Counted from the stretch's first letter, positions 1 to 8,719 are shown. The stretch is 42,964 nucleotides of DNA from Flavobacteriales bacterium (GCA_019912395.1 JAIOIH010000035.1:1-42964); one strand, 5' to 3'. Made by a program: numbers and translations. Notes: generated by a model from the letters alone, not told the origin.

Positions 1-1578
1 GCGCCGGGCCTCTACTGCAGCTCACTGATGGCCCCGCAGGTGACCCTGCTCAACAACGGCGACATCGACCTCACCAGCGTGCAGATCACCTACGGGCTTT
101 CCGGCGGTGCCTCGCACATTTACAACTGGACGGGCAACCTCATCTACGGTGCATCCACCACCATCACCCTGCCCACCGTGACGGCCGAGTACGGTCTCGG
201 GCAAACGCTCACCGTGGCCACCAGCTTGCCCAATGGCGTTGCTGACGACATCCCGGCGAACGACAGCCAGGGCGTGGCCCTCGATGTGGGCGGTGAAGCC
301 GTGGTGGTGAAGATCAAGACCGACAACGATGCCAGCCAGCTCACGTGGGTGATCTACGACGAATTCTTCAACCCCGTGGCACAAGGCGGTCCCTACGCCC
401 AGGCCAATACGGTGATCAACGAGGAACACTGCCTCTCCACCATCAACGGCAACTGCTTCATGTTCCAGCTCACCGACGGCTTCGGCGACGGCCTCTGCTG
501 CGGCAACGGCAACGGCTACTGGGCGCTGCGGACCCCTGCGGGCGGACTGCTGCTGCGCGACCTCTTCGATGACTTCGTGGACGGGGACGCCTCGCCCACC
601 TACACACCGGCCTGGGCCGGCTATCCCTTCGGGCACAGCGTTTGCCTGCCTCCCGGGCCCGCCAACATCGCGCCCACCGAGTGCGGCATCATGAACAACA
701 ACCTGCTGAACAAGGTGTACTGCAACAAGGTGACCGGTGCAACGAAGTACCAGTTCGAGTTCTCTGATCCCGACGCCGGCTACATCCGCCGCATCGCGCG
801 CAACCGCAACTACATCATCTTCACCGAGATGCAGGCCGTCCCACTGACACCCGGCGTGACGTACTTCGCCCGGGTCCGCACGGACCGCGACGGGCCCATC
901 GCCTCGGCGCACTTCGGCACGGGTTGCGAGATGGGCTTGGGAGTTCCGCAAGTGGGGCCCTGCACCGAACTGATCCAAGCGCCGACCTACGGGCACTCCT
1001 GCGACGAGACCCGGGCCTTCAACACCAACAACAGCTTCATTTATGCCCAGCCGGTGGTGGGTGGCACGGAGTACCAGTTCCGCCTGATCAACGCCCAGGA
1101 GGGATATGACCAGACCTTCATCCGCAACACCTACATCCTGCAGTTGAAGTGGAACAACAACGTGGCACCCATGCTGGTGGACGGATACACCTACAACGTG
1201 CAGATCAACGTGAAGGTGAACGGCCTCTACAGCGGCTTCTGCCCCAGTGACTGCGACATCACCATCGACAACAGCGGCAACCGCCCCGAGGCCAGCCTGA
1301 CGCAGGCCAAGTTCGGCAACGCCACGCTGTGGCCGAACCCCGTGCGTGATGGCCAGGTCAACCTCAACATCGAGGGCATCCGGGACGCGGACCAGCAGAT
1401 CACCGTGGACATCCTGAACATTCATGGCAAGAAGATCTTCGCCAAGGAGTTCGGGAACAGCGGCGAGCGCTTCAATACGACCATGGACCTGCCGGGCGAT
1501 ATCGCCAGCGGCATTTACATGGTACACATCACCGTGAACGGTAAGAGCACCGTGCAGCGGTTGAGCATTATCCGGTAA
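1..1578 (+). CDS. T9SS type A sorting-domain protein, 5' end outside the window
   Basis: The frame is open from base 1, so this is the C-terminal part of a larger secreted protein; the first internal ATG (28) is not a credible start. The visible part has a beta-rich segment, then two similar fibronectin-like modules rich in Cys, Tyr and Asn (around residues 220-310 and 325-420 of the visible part), each with a 'YQF' strand and a late 'Y-x-V/A-x-V/I' strand. The last ~85 residues are a typical type IX secretion type A sorting domain: 'LWPNPVRDGQVNL', a central 'VDILNIHGKKIF' strand and a 'GIYMVHI...VQRLSI' end. The protein is therefore expected to cross the outer membrane by T9SS and be attached or released after cleavage of the tail. 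Its cargo function cannot be read from the visible portion. A strong hairpin terminator follows the stop. Confidence 0.85.
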   Translation, partial: APGLYCSSLMAPQVTLLNNGDIDLTSVQITYGLSGGASHIYNWTGNLIYGASTTITLPTVTAEYGLGQTLTVATSLPNGVADDIPANDSQGVALDVGGEAVVVKIKTDNDASQLTWVIYDEFFNPVAQGGPYAQANTVINEEHCLSTINGNCFMFQLTDGFGDGLCCGNGNGYWALRTPAGGLLLRDLFDDFVDGDASPTYTPAWAGYPFGHSVCLPPGPANIAPTECGIMNNNLLNKVYCNKVTGATKYQFEFSDPDAGYIRRIARNRNYIIFTEMQAVPLTPGVTYFARVRTDRDGPIASAHFGTGCEMGLGVPQVGPCTELIQAPTYGHSCDETRAFNTNNSFIYAQPVVGGTEYQFRLINAQEGYDQTFIRNTYILQLKWNNNVAPMLVDGYTYNVQINVKVNGLYSGFCPSDCDITIDNSGNRPEASLTQAKFGNATLWPNPVRDGQVNLNIEGIRDADQQITVDILNIHGKKIFAKEFGNSGERFNTTMDLPGDIASGIYMVHITVNGKSTVQRLSIIR

Positions 1579-1938
1579 GTCCGGATCCCCAGGGGGGGGT
1601 CCGCCATCCGGCGCAAGACCGCTGAGGGAGCAATACAATATGGCGAAGGGCCGTTCCGCGAGGGACGGCCCTTCGCGCGCTTTTCGAGACCTCCGGTGGA
1701 CACGTATGCCGACCGAGCTCCGATCCATGGATCCGGCCCCAAGCGGACCTGTACTTCGCGAAAGCATGGTCCCTCCGTACCGGTTTTGGCACCCTGCAAC
1801 CCGGCTTCCATCTCCGCATAATACTTCGTATCTTCGCGCACCCGCATCCTTCACCTCAAGCCCGCTGGGCGCGTGCTCCTGCCCGGAGAACGGTTCAGCG
1901 GTTTAATCCGGGGTGAACCATCCATGCCGGGATCGCAC
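1579..1938. other. Intergenic region, 360 bp
   Basis: No gene is supported here. It holds the terminator hairpin at 1643-1684 and, near 1835, TATCTTCG, a relaxed form of the Bacteroidota -7 element that could serve the cold-shock gene downstream. ORFs on both strands in this stretch have no recognisable protein features. Confidence 0.5.
1643..1684 (+). terminator. Rho-independent terminator of the T9SS gene
   Basis: A 15-bp stem (1643-1657 with 1662-1676, one G-T wobble) closes a GCGA tetraloop, and a TTTT run follows at 1681-1684. It lies 65 bp past the stop codon at 1578. Confidence 0.8.
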
Positions 1939-2451
1939 ATGGCAACATTCGAGAAACGACAGAAGGAAAAAAAACGATTGCAAAAGAAGCAGGAGAAGCA
2001 GCGCCGCAAGGAAGAGCGCAAGGCCAATCCCGGCGGGAGCAGCTTGGATGATATGATGGCCTACGTCGACGAGTTCGGCCAGATCGTCGACACCCCCCCC
2101 GATCCCGCCAACCGTGTGGAGATCGATGCCAGTGAAATTGAACTCGGCGTGCCCAAGCGCGAGCGGGAGGAGATCGATCCGATACACCACGGCAAAGTGG
2201 ACTTTTTCGATACCTCGAAGGGCTTCGGTTTCATCAATGAGATCGGAAGCCAAGAACGATACTTCGTTCACATCAGCGGTATGCTCGATGAGATCGGCGA
2301 AGGTGACAAGGTGAGCTTTGAGCTGGAGCGCGGCCCCAAAGGCTTGAACGCCGTTCGGGTACAACTTGCAAAAGCAACGCCTCCCCCTGCACCGAAGCCA
2401 CCAACGCCTCCGGCAGCTCCAACGCCACCTGAGGCCAAATCAGATACTTAA
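1939..2451 (+). CDS. Cold-shock-domain protein with Lys-rich N-terminal extension
   Basis: 170 residues starting 'MATFEKRQKEKK'. An upstream in-frame ATG at 1924 is possible, but the Lys-rich start matches the Bacteroidota form of this family. Residues 1-30 are almost all Lys, Arg, Glu and Gln and should form a basic helix. Residues ~85-145 are a cold-shock OB-fold with RNP1-like 'KGFGFI' (94-99) and RNP2-like 'YFVHIS' (108-113), which bind single-stranded RNA or DNA. The tail is a Pro/Ala-rich low-complexity segment. The expected role is a cytoplasmic RNA chaperone that melts mRNA structure, perhaps ribosome-associated through the basic extension (inference). It appears monocistronic. Confidence 0.85.
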   Translation: MATFEKRQKEKKRLQKKQEKQRRKEERKANPGGSSLDDMMAYVDEFGQIVDTPPDPANRVEIDASEIELGVPKREREEIDPIHHGKVDFFDTSKGFGFINEIGSQERYFVHISGMLDEIGEGDKVSFELERGPKGLNAVRVQLAKATPPPAPKPPTPPAAPTPPEAKSDT

Positions 2452-2491
2452 CGATCGCTTCGGGCACGGTGCCCATGTGATAATTGGCCGA

Positions 2492-2520
2492 GCCCATGGG
2501 AGCATTCCTGTTCCATGGGC
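2492..2520 (+). terminator. Possible terminator hairpin after the cold-shock gene
   Basis: GCCCATGG (2492-2499) pairs perfectly with CCATGGGC (2513-2520), extendable by two weaker pairs around a 9-nt loop. No T run follows, so the terminator role is tentative. Confidence 0.35.
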
Positions 2521-2654
2521 AAGCGCATCCATCGCGCCTTGGCCTTTTAGCCGAATGGCCACTCCTCCGTGTGTTCGGAAGATCCATTCCGCTTCCACAG
2601 GGTGATCCCCTTCAGTTCGAAGCACCGGCCGAGACGAGCAAACCTTATCCTTCG

Positions 2655-2662
2655 TTGCTTTG
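2655..2662 (+). promoter_or_regulatory. -7-like element TTGCTTTG
   Basis: One mismatch to the Bacteroidota -7 consensus TAnnTTTG, ending 6 nt before the ATG at 2669. If used, the transcript would be nearly leaderless. No clear -33 element was identified. Confidence 0.4.
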
Positions 2663-2668
2663 TAGCAC

Positions 2669-3535
2669 ATGCGGCTCCTCATCGCACTAGCCCTACTGCT
2701 CTCGCCGCAAACAGGCGGTCTGCGACATCCCCTTCCCGAACCGGCTTCCATCGTTGAGCTACCCTCGGAACTCCTTGAGGTGAGCGGGTTGACCGATCTC
2801 GACCAGCACACCGTGGCCTGTCTCCAGGATGAGGATGCCACGCTTTATGTGGTGGACATCCGCGACGGGCGGATCCTCGAGCGGCATCCGTTCGGCCCAC
2901 CGGGCGACATGGAAGGCTTGACCCGGGTGAAGGACGGGCTGTTTGCATTGCGCAGCGATGGCCTCATTTATCACCTCCGGATCAAAGGCGCGCATTACAC
3001 CGCAGTGGACAGCTTCCGAATGGAACTGGGCCACCGCAACATTGAAGGACTGGGCTATGACGAACACACAGGCCTGGTGCTCGTTGCCCCGAAGGACGTA
3101 TTGAAAGGCGAGCCACAAATACGCGACCAACGTTCGGTCTTCGCGTTCGACCCGGCCACACGCAAGGTCTTGCCCGAGCCGGTGCTCACCTATTCCGTGC
3201 AGGAGGTGATGCGCCAAGCCGAGGCTGGCGGCATGAAGCTGCCCACACGCACCACCAGGAACGGAAGAATCGTGGACGCGATCAAGCTGCGCATGGCCTC
3301 CATTGCAGTGGACCCAGTGAGCGACCATTACTTCCTGCTCTCCGCAGTGGACCAGACCTTGCTGGTGTTGGACCGACAAGGTGCGTTCGTTGCGCTGCAC
3401 CTGCTGGATGCCGACCTGTTGCCCAAACCGGAGGGCATCACCTTCCTGCCCAATGGCGACATGCTGATCGCCACCGAAGGCAAGAACGGGCCGCCGCGAT
3501 TGGTGCGCTATGCCTTGACCAAGGAAGGTCGGTAA
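2669..3535 (+). CDS. SdiA-regulated-like beta-propeller protein
   Basis: 288 residues. The start has a short hydrophobic stretch ('LLIALALLL'), so it may be exported, though no clear signal-peptidase site follows. The rest is beta-strand blades: 'LPSELLEVSGLTDLDQHTVACLQDEDATLYVVDIRDGRI'-type openings, 'GDMEGLT', 'NIEGLGYD...LVLVAPK', and a late 'PEGITFLPNGDMLIATEGKNGPPRLVRY'. The repeated 'EG(L/I)' motif is characteristic of the SdiA-regulated/YjiK-like propeller family, which is poorly understood and sometimes linked to phytase-like folds. I infer a six-bladed propeller in the periplasm or on the cell surface; the ligand is unknown. It stands alone between non-coding gaps. Confidence 0.6.
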   Translation: MRLLIALALLLSPQTGGLRHPLPEPASIVELPSELLEVSGLTDLDQHTVACLQDEDATLYVVDIRDGRILERHPFGPPGDMEGLTRVKDGLFALRSDGLIYHLRIKGAHYTAVDSFRMELGHRNIEGLGYDEHTGLVLVAPKDVLKGEPQIRDQRSVFAFDPATRKVLPEPVLTYSVQEVMRQAEAGGMKLPTRTTRNGRIVDAIKLRMASIAVDPVSDHYFLLSAVDQTLLVLDRQGAFVALHLLDADLLPKPEGITFLPNGDMLIATEGKNGPPRLVRYALTKEGR

Positions 3536-3721
3536 GTTCTCACTGTGTACTGGAGAGGGCCCCTACCATCGCATGGTTCGGGCCGTTCGAGGGATGTCCC
3601 TGCGGGGACTTTCAGGTGCCATTGATCGGTTTGCTTGTCACATTCGATCGTGGGAAAGCCGCCGGGATCCATGCATTCATTCTTGGATCGATCTCGTTCC
3701 TTCGTGAAAACCCCGATCCGG

Positions 3722-4564
3722 ATGATCCCATTCTCCCCTTCCCTTCGTCTGCTCCTATCCGTTGCGTTCCTCACTCCCACCCTCGCGATGGCCCAGCCTG
3801 CTTATGCCGGGCCTGACGTAATGGTTTGCGGCGACGAGTACGACATGCAGGCCAATACGCCCGCCCCTCCCGGCAACGGCGTGTGGACCTTGATCTCCGG
3901 TTGCGGCTTCCTAATGGATGACACCGACCCGAACACCCATCTGTACGGCCTTTGCCCGGGTTCGAGCACCTGGCGCTGGTCCACGGTGGATGCTGGAGGA
4001 GTCCAATCCTCGAGTGTCGTGGAGGTGATCTCCTTCGATCCCAACGTACCACCTGCGAATGCCGGCCCGGATGTAACGATCGCTTTGCCGAATAACTCCG
4101 TTCCATTGCAAGGCTCCCCCGATCCCAACCCGCCGATGCTCTGCACATGGACGATCGTTTCTGGATCCGGGATCATCGCCAACCCATACGACCCGAACAC
4201 CATGGCCACTGGCTTGACCGTCGGTGACAATGTGTTCCGCTGGACCTGCGACAATGGCCCCTGCGGCACCACGAGTGATGAAGTAAACATCCAGTTGATG
4301 CTGGTTTCCGGGATCGGCACTACGGGTACCGAGATCTCGAAGCTCTTCCATTACGAGCCGAGCACGCAGCAGCTGGTGATCACCGATGGTGCACCCATCA
4401 CCGACATGATGATCGTGGATGCCTTGGGCCGCTCGATGACCCAGCTACCTTCCAGCGCAGGCACGGGTACTTGGGACCTTTCCGCATGGCCCATGGGCTT
4501 GTACCTTCTCCGCGCCACAGTGGGCGGAAGTTCGCACGTGTACCGCTTCGTGGTGGAGCAATAG
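3722..4564 (+). CDS. Secreted tandem PKD-like protein, paralogue 1 (T9SS type A)
   Basis: 280 residues from the ATG at 3722, which gives a signal peptide ending 'TPTLAMAQ'; an in-frame ATG at 3671 would place 17 unlikely residues before it. Two Ig/PKD-like repeats follow. Each begins with an 'AGPDV' motif (about residues 29 and 117) and contains a 'W-x-[IL]-x-S-G' strand; the second ends 'FRWTCDNGPCGTTSDEV'. The C-terminal ~75 residues match a type A sorting domain ('MMIVDALGRSMT...GLYLLRATVGG..YRFVV'). It is clearly homologous to the products at 8720-9550 and 9727-10560: same domain order, same 'WTC[DE][ND]GPC' signature. Probable surface or secreted adhesin-like protein; ligand unknown. Conserved Cys pairs may form disulfides. 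Confidence 0.75.
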   Translation: MIPFSPSLRLLLSVAFLTPTLAMAQPAYAGPDVMVCGDEYDMQANTPAPPGNGVWTLISGCGFLMDDTDPNTHLYGLCPGSSTWRWSTVDAGGVQSSSVVEVISFDPNVPPANAGPDVTIALPNNSVPLQGSPDPNPPMLCTWTIVSGSGIIANPYDPNTMATGLTVGDNVFRWTCDNGPCGTTSDEVNIQLMLVSGIGTTGTEISKLFHYEPSTQQLVITDGAPITDMMIVDALGRSMTQLPSSAGTGTWDLSAWPMGLYLLRATVGGSSHVYRFVVEQ

Positions 4565-4594
4565 GCCACGAACGGATAACTTCAGCCGTTGCTG

Positions 4595-4615
4595 CGGAAG
4601 GGATCGGTCCTTCCG
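4595..4615 (+). terminator. Weak hairpin after paralogue 1
   Basis: CGGAAGG (4595-4601) pairs with CCTTCCG (4609-4615) across a 7-nt loop. No T run follows. Its position supports placing the next gene's start downstream. Confidence 0.3.
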
Positions 4616-4717
4616 GTTCCGATCCAACCATGGAATTACGGGAAGCACCGTAGAAAAATACGGGAACCCACGGCGTGCCGTCCTCGTTACGAAGGGAAAT
4701 TTACCAACCCTTTCATC

Positions 4718-5911
4718 GTGGACCCTTCACGCGCCGTACAACGTATTGATCGCTACTCCGCTCCCGCGTTGATCACAGCGGCGCTGGCCGCGCTTCTCAC
4801 CCTTACCGCCACGGCCCAGAGCGATGGACAGGAATACCGCACCATCCGCATAGGAGGCCAGGAAACCCTCTCCGGTCACCTGATCTCCTGGCTGGATGTT
4901 GCCCCTGACGGTAGCACCGTCTCGGCCTCCTCCACCCAAGGTTTCCCCTTGCGCTTCTTCCCCATGGACCGCCCGGAGGAGGTCTCGGCCATCGATGTGG
5001 GCAATTGGTACGCCGGCAGCCGGGCACGGTACAGTGCCTCCGGGAAGTACATGCTCCTGCAACAGTTGTTCTACCTGGACTTCGCGCCCAACAAGGACAA
5101 GCCCATCAAGTACGAAGTGATCGATGTGGCGGCGGGTGCTCCTGTGCGCAGCTTCAAGGACCTGTACGCCGCCGACCTCACTCCGGACGGCTCCACCGTG
5201 CTTACGCTGGACAAGGACGGAGTACGGTTCGTGGACCTGGCAACGGGAGCCACCAGCAACGCACGCAGCCTGGACCGGACGGGCAACGCCATTGCGGTGA
5301 GCGCGGACGGGAAACGCTTTGCCGTGGCCCATCGCCCCACCAAGGCCGAGGTGGAGGCACTCCCTTCCGTGCGCAATGACAAGGACGCCATCAAGCGGGG
5401 GGTGAAGCAAGGGCAGATCGTGGTGGTGTACGACATGGCCACCCTGAAGCCGCTGCACACGCTGCCGGAGCTTTTCGACAAGGTGTTCCGCCTGGAATAC
5501 AGCCGGGACGGACAGGACCTGTGGATCCATGCCAAGCCCCACAGTCGCAAGGGCGGCAACCCGAACCCCAACCAGAGCTACGTGGAGGTGGCCGATGCCG
5601 AGAGCGGTGAAATGCGGCGCACCTCCTTCCCTTCCCTGGCCACCTATGAACCGGACTTCCGCGCCAGCCCCGATGGTTCGCTGTTCGCGATCGGCAGCTC
5701 GGGGAACAAGTTCCAGGAAGTACACCTCCATGACCGTGCCAGCGGAAAGATGGTGGACCGCTTCGTGGTGAGTTGGCGGCTCTGGGAGAACCTGGACAAA
5801 GGCGAGTTCGCCAGCGGCGACGGGCGGCTCAGCTTCACTTTCCTGCCGGATGGCAAACGGATGCTGCTCACCAGCGGCAACCGCATCATCGAATGGACCT
5901 ACGCCAAATGA
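4718..5911 (+). CDS. Exported WD40-like beta-propeller protein
   Basis: The frame is open from 4589, but the only sensible exported start I find is GTG at 4718: it gives a basic n-region and a hydrophobic core ('ALITAALAALLTLTATAQ') ending in a cleavage site. The mature part is a string of propeller blades with 'SPDG/TPDG/SADG' turns ('VAPDGSTV', 'LTPDGSTVLTL', 'VSADGKRFAVA', 'ASPDGSLFAI', 'FLPDGKRMLL'), as in WD40/TolB-like propellers. It overlaps the next gene by ATGA and leads a run of three exported proteins, the last a PQQ-type propeller, suggesting joint function in the periplasm or envelope. Exact role unknown; the start is the least certain part. Confidence 0.65.
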   Translation: MDPSRAVQRIDRYSAPALITAALAALLTLTATAQSDGQEYRTIRIGGQETLSGHLISWLDVAPDGSTVSASSTQGFPLRFFPMDRPEEVSAIDVGNWYAGSRARYSASGKYMLLQQLFYLDFAPNKDKPIKYEVIDVAAGAPVRSFKDLYAADLTPDGSTVLTLDKDGVRFVDLATGATSNARSLDRTGNAIAVSADGKRFAVAHRPTKAEVEALPSVRNDKDAIKRGVKQGQIVVVYDMATLKPLHTLPELFDKVFRLEYSRDGQDLWIHAKPHSRKGGNPNPNQSYVEVADAESGEMRRTSFPSLATYEPDFRASPDGSLFAIGSSGNKFQEVHLHDRASGKMVDRFVVSWRLWENLDKGEFASGDGRLSFTFLPDGKRMLLTSGNRIIEWTYAK

Positions 5912-6285
5912 AACAGCTCCTCCCCCTCCTCATCGGAATGCTCCTGGGCACTGCCGCGCTCGCGCAGAAGAAGGAATTGATCCAGGACAAGGAAACCATC
6001 CTCGCCCGTGCGGCGGAAACCTTCGATGCATCCCTTCGGCCGGGCGGTAGCCTGTATGAGCCGGTGATCAAGGAAAACCTCACCGGCACCTACGTGCTAC
6101 AGGTGAGCTTCGGCGACAAGGGCGACATCTCCAGTGTGTTCGTGGAGCGCTCCGAAGGGGGCAACATCCCTTCCCAGAACCGCTTCAAGGACCTCGTGGC
6201 CAAGGGCCGTATGCCTTTCAAAATGCCCAAGGGCCGCCAGTACAAGCTCACCCACACCTTCGACCTCAACGCCATTGAACGCTAA
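5908..6285 (+). CDS. Small exported protein of unknown function
   Basis: 125 residues; its ATG overlaps the stop of the upstream propeller gene (ATGA), so translational coupling is likely. The first 19 residues ('MKQLLPLLIGMLLGTAALAQ') are a clear signal peptide. The mature part has an 'ETFDASLRPGGSLYEPVIKENLTGTYVLQVSFGDKGDISSVFVE' stretch and then 'RMPFKMPKGRQYKLTHTF', resembling a short TonB-C-like or energy-transducer-like beta fold in which partner 'gain of function' strands pair; this resemblance is weak. It sits between two propeller genes and probably works with them. Confidence 0.65.
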   Translation: MKQLLPLLIGMLLGTAALAQKKELIQDKETILARAAETFDASLRPGGSLYEPVIKENLTGTYVLQVSFGDKGDISSVFVERSEGGNIPSQNRFKDLVAKGRMPFKMPKGRQYKLTHTFDLNAIER

Positions 6286-6310
6286 CCTGCACACCAAACG
6301 ATCACAACAC

Positions 6311-7957
6311 ATGAAACAATTGCTTACACCCGTCCTCGGCCTCCTCGCACTGGGCACCTTCGCCCAGAAGGACATGTCCGTGGTCTTCGAGACCAAACTG
6401 GACCACCGCATCGAAAACACGGGCACCGGCACGGAGGAACGCGGCTACAGCTACGCGGCCAGCGACAAGGAGATCACCGTGTTCAACAACAAGACCGGAA
6501 GCGTGCGGTGGACGGGAAAGTTCAAGGACCTTACCCCGAAGCTGAGGAAGGTGGACGAACTGACGCCGTTCTGGGAAAGCAATGTGCTCTTCCTCTTCGA
6601 TCGCAAGACGGGCAAGGACCAGATCGCCTGCTTGGACCTCGCGGACGGACACCTGCTTTGGACCACGGACAAATACCAGAACATCACCGATGAGAACGTG
6701 GTGTACATCCCGGAACTGGACGGCTTCGCCATCACCCTGAAGGACCGCTTGGTCTGGATCTTGGCGCGCACCGGGGAGGAGCGCTGGAGCACGGACAAGT
6801 TCAAGGGCGTGGTAGGCCAGTACGTGGTAACCCCGGACAGCAAACTGGTGATGGTGAACTTCATGCCCGGCAACCTCGCCGCCCTCTTCAGCGGCTATAA
6901 GAACCAGATCGCGAAGATCGACCTCACCAACGGCAACATCCTCTGGGAGAACAGCTATGTGGGCCGTGCGGAACGGAAGGTCGTCTCCAGGGACTTCATG
7001 TATGACCTCGATGTACATGACGACAAGGTGTTCCTGCGCATGAACGGGATCCAGGTGTACGACCTCAACACCGGGGCCAACCTCTACTCCGCCGCGTTCG
7101 ACTATACCCCGGATAAACTGGTGGGCGCGCCCTCCGGCGCGAAGAAGTTCGGCGTGTACAATGCCGTGGCCGATCCCGTGGTGGTCGGGGACGACCTCTA
7201 TGTGCTGGACATGAGCAGCAAGAAAAGCCAGTACGTGCGGAAGTACGATCGCCACAGCGGCAAACTGCTGTGGAGCAGCGCGGAGATCAAGGACGCGCGG
7301 GCGATACCGAACATGTATGTGGTCGGCGACAAGGTGCTGCTGCAGATCGGGGGCAACGTCGAGGCCCAGGCCTACATCTACAAGCGCGAGCGACAGTCCG
7401 ACGGCTCCTACCAGGTCACCGAGGAATGGCGCATCTGGCACCCCAACGTAAAGCCCAACGGGATCCAGGCCTTCAACACCAGCGACGGCAGCCTCGCCTG
7501 GGACAGTGAACGTTTCCGCAAGGGCATCACCAATGCCGTGGTCGTGGACGATAAGTTCATCGTGTGCAGTGGCAAGGAACTCTACAGCATGGATGTGGGC
7601 ACCGGTGCCGAACAATATGTGGTGCCCGTGGCCAAGGGAGGTGTGGGCAACGCGGACCAGATCATGACGTACAAGGACAAGGTGGTGGTGATCGGCGACA
7701 AGGGCGTCAGCACCTTCAACGGAAAGACCGGTGAACTCGTGGCCCAAGGCAAGTACAAGAAGAGCGACCTGGAGGACTATGAGGGCGACCGCATGATCCT
7801 GAAGACCGCGGGCGCGGACATCGCCTGCTTCAACCTGGAAGACTGCACCTTCCAGGAATTCAAGGCACGCAAGGGTGCCACCACAAGTCTGAGCACGGAC
7901 GGCAATTTCGTGTACGTCTACGAGAAGAAGAACGTGACCAAAGTGGCCACGCGCTAA
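6311..7957 (+). CDS. Exported PQQ-type beta-propeller protein
   Basis: 548 residues. The ATG at 6311 gives the signal peptide 'MKQLLTPVLGLLALGTFAQ'; longer in-frame starts run back into the previous gene. Repeats follow the PQQ-propeller pattern of a buried Trp after an exchange of readouts: 'TGSVRWTGKF', 'DGHLLWTTDK', 'TGEERWSTDK', 'NGNILWENSY', 'SGKLLWSSAE', 'DGSLAWDSER'. This is the fold of PQQ dehydrogenases and of BamB, but I see no catalytic dehydrogenase residues and no lipobox, so a scaffold role is more likely than a quinoprotein enzyme. It is third in the 4718-7957 cluster, 25 bp after the small exported protein, and a hairpin follows it. Confidence 0.75.
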   Translation: MKQLLTPVLGLLALGTFAQKDMSVVFETKLDHRIENTGTGTEERGYSYAASDKEITVFNNKTGSVRWTGKFKDLTPKLRKVDELTPFWESNVLFLFDRKTGKDQIACLDLADGHLLWTTDKYQNITDENVVYIPELDGFAITLKDRLVWILARTGEERWSTDKFKGVVGQYVVTPDSKLVMVNFMPGNLAALFSGYKNQIAKIDLTNGNILWENSYVGRAERKVVSRDFMYDLDVHDDKVFLRMNGIQVYDLNTGANLYSAAFDYTPDKLVGAPSGAKKFGVYNAVADPVVVGDDLYVLDMSSKKSQYVRKYDRHSGKLLWSSAEIKDARAIPNMYVVGDKVLLQIGGNVEAQAYIYKRERQSDGSYQVTEEWRIWHPNVKPNGIQAFNTSDGSLAWDSERFRKGITNAVVVDDKFIVCSGKELYSMDVGTGAEQYVVPVAKGGVGNADQIMTYKDKVVVIGDKGVSTFNGKTGELVAQGKYKKSDLEDYEGDRMILKTAGADIACFNLEDCTFQEFKARKGATTSLSTDGNFVYVYEKKNVTKVATR

Positions 7958-7981
7958 AGCTCATACCGCCAGAGCCTGCGG

Positions 7982-8016
7982 GCCGCACCGTTCCGAACAC
8001 CATCGGAAGGTGCGGC
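7982..8016 (+). terminator. Hairpin terminator after the propeller cluster
   Basis: GCCGCACC (7982-7989) pairs with GGTGCGGC (8009-8016), and inside it TTCCG pairs with CGGAA after a one-base bulge, giving about 13 bp around an 8-nt loop. There is no T run. Confidence 0.45.
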
Positions 8017-8074
8017 TCGCTTGCGTTCCTGCTCTACCGGCGAGAAAAGGGACCGTAAGGGGACCGCATTGCCC

Positions 8075-8082
8075 TACCTTTG
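8075..8082 (+). promoter_or_regulatory. Exact -7 element TACCTTTG
   Basis: Perfect match to Bacteroidota TAnnTTTG. It ends 4 nt before the ATG at 8087, so transcription would begin at or next to the start codon (leaderless mRNA). Confidence 0.6.
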
Positions 8083-8086
8083 GAAG

Positions 8087-8506
8087 ATGACCATTGAACC
8101 CCGCGAAGTCCGCACCAGCATCGCCATCCTGAAGCGGATGCGCCCGGACCATATCGAAGTACACTACTTGTCCGGTGCCATGCTAAACACGGCAGGGCTG
8201 GCCGAAGTGCGGAAAGCCCGCCGCGAACTGATGGGGAATGCCCCGTACAGCATGCTCAGCATCATCCCCGAGGATGTGGATTACGCGGCATCCGCCATGA
8301 GCGTGGACCATTTGGCCGATGACCGCAAGGAAGGAGCGCTGCTCGCCATCGCCGTGGTGGCCCATGCCAATATGATGGAGATGATCCTGAAGCTCTACTT
8401 CTCGTACTACCCTCAGCTCAACCGCATCAAAGTGACCCCGAGCGAAGCGGACGCACGCGCTTGGCTGAAGGCGCAGATGGAAGAGATCGGACAGACGGGG
8501 AGCTGA
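8087..8506 (+). CDS. Cytoplasmic protein of unknown function, possibly STAS/SEC14-like
   Basis: 139 residues from the ATG at 8087, chosen because an exact -7 promoter element ends just 4 nt before it. No signal peptide. The pattern is mixed alpha/beta: 'DHIEVHYLSGAMLNTAGLAEVRKARRELMGNAPYSMLSIIPED', then 'AASAMSVDHLADDRKEGALLAIAVVAHANMMEMILKLYFSYY'. This reminds me of small single-domain proteins in Bacteroidota annotated as STAS/SEC14-like (SpoIIAA-type fold), where an acidic loop and a helix follow two strands, but the match is by general shape and I hold it loosely. It is monocistronic. Confidence 0.65.
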   Translation: MTIEPREVRTSIAILKRMRPDHIEVHYLSGAMLNTAGLAEVRKARRELMGNAPYSMLSIIPEDVDYAASAMSVDHLADDRKEGALLAIAVVAHANMMEMILKLYFSYYPQLNRIKVTPSEADARAWLKAQMEEIGQTGS

Positions 8507-8719
8507 GCGCGTGGCGGCCCTGTGGGTCTGTGGAACAGTTCCAGCTTGCTACATGGTCAAGTGAGGAAAGGCCCAGTCTGGATGATCCCACTTGGCCAGG
8601 TCCCGTCGACCAGCGGATCCATCGAACCGAATGATCCCACCACGAGCGGTTGGATCATTCCTTCACTCATCCGCTCAAGAAGTGCCCAAGCCACGATCTT
8701 CGGGAAAATACAGAGCGTC

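Noticed and set aside
22-1854. A 610-codon open frame on the minus strand opposite the T9SS gene
   Set aside because: The plus strand carries clear T9SS domain features; the minus frame is Val/His-rich with no motifs, a common artefact in GC-rich coding DNA.
6302-7747. A 481-codon minus-strand frame opposite the PQQ-type propeller
   Set aside because: His/Val-rich without motifs; the plus frame shows repeated 'LW' blade motifs and a signal peptide.
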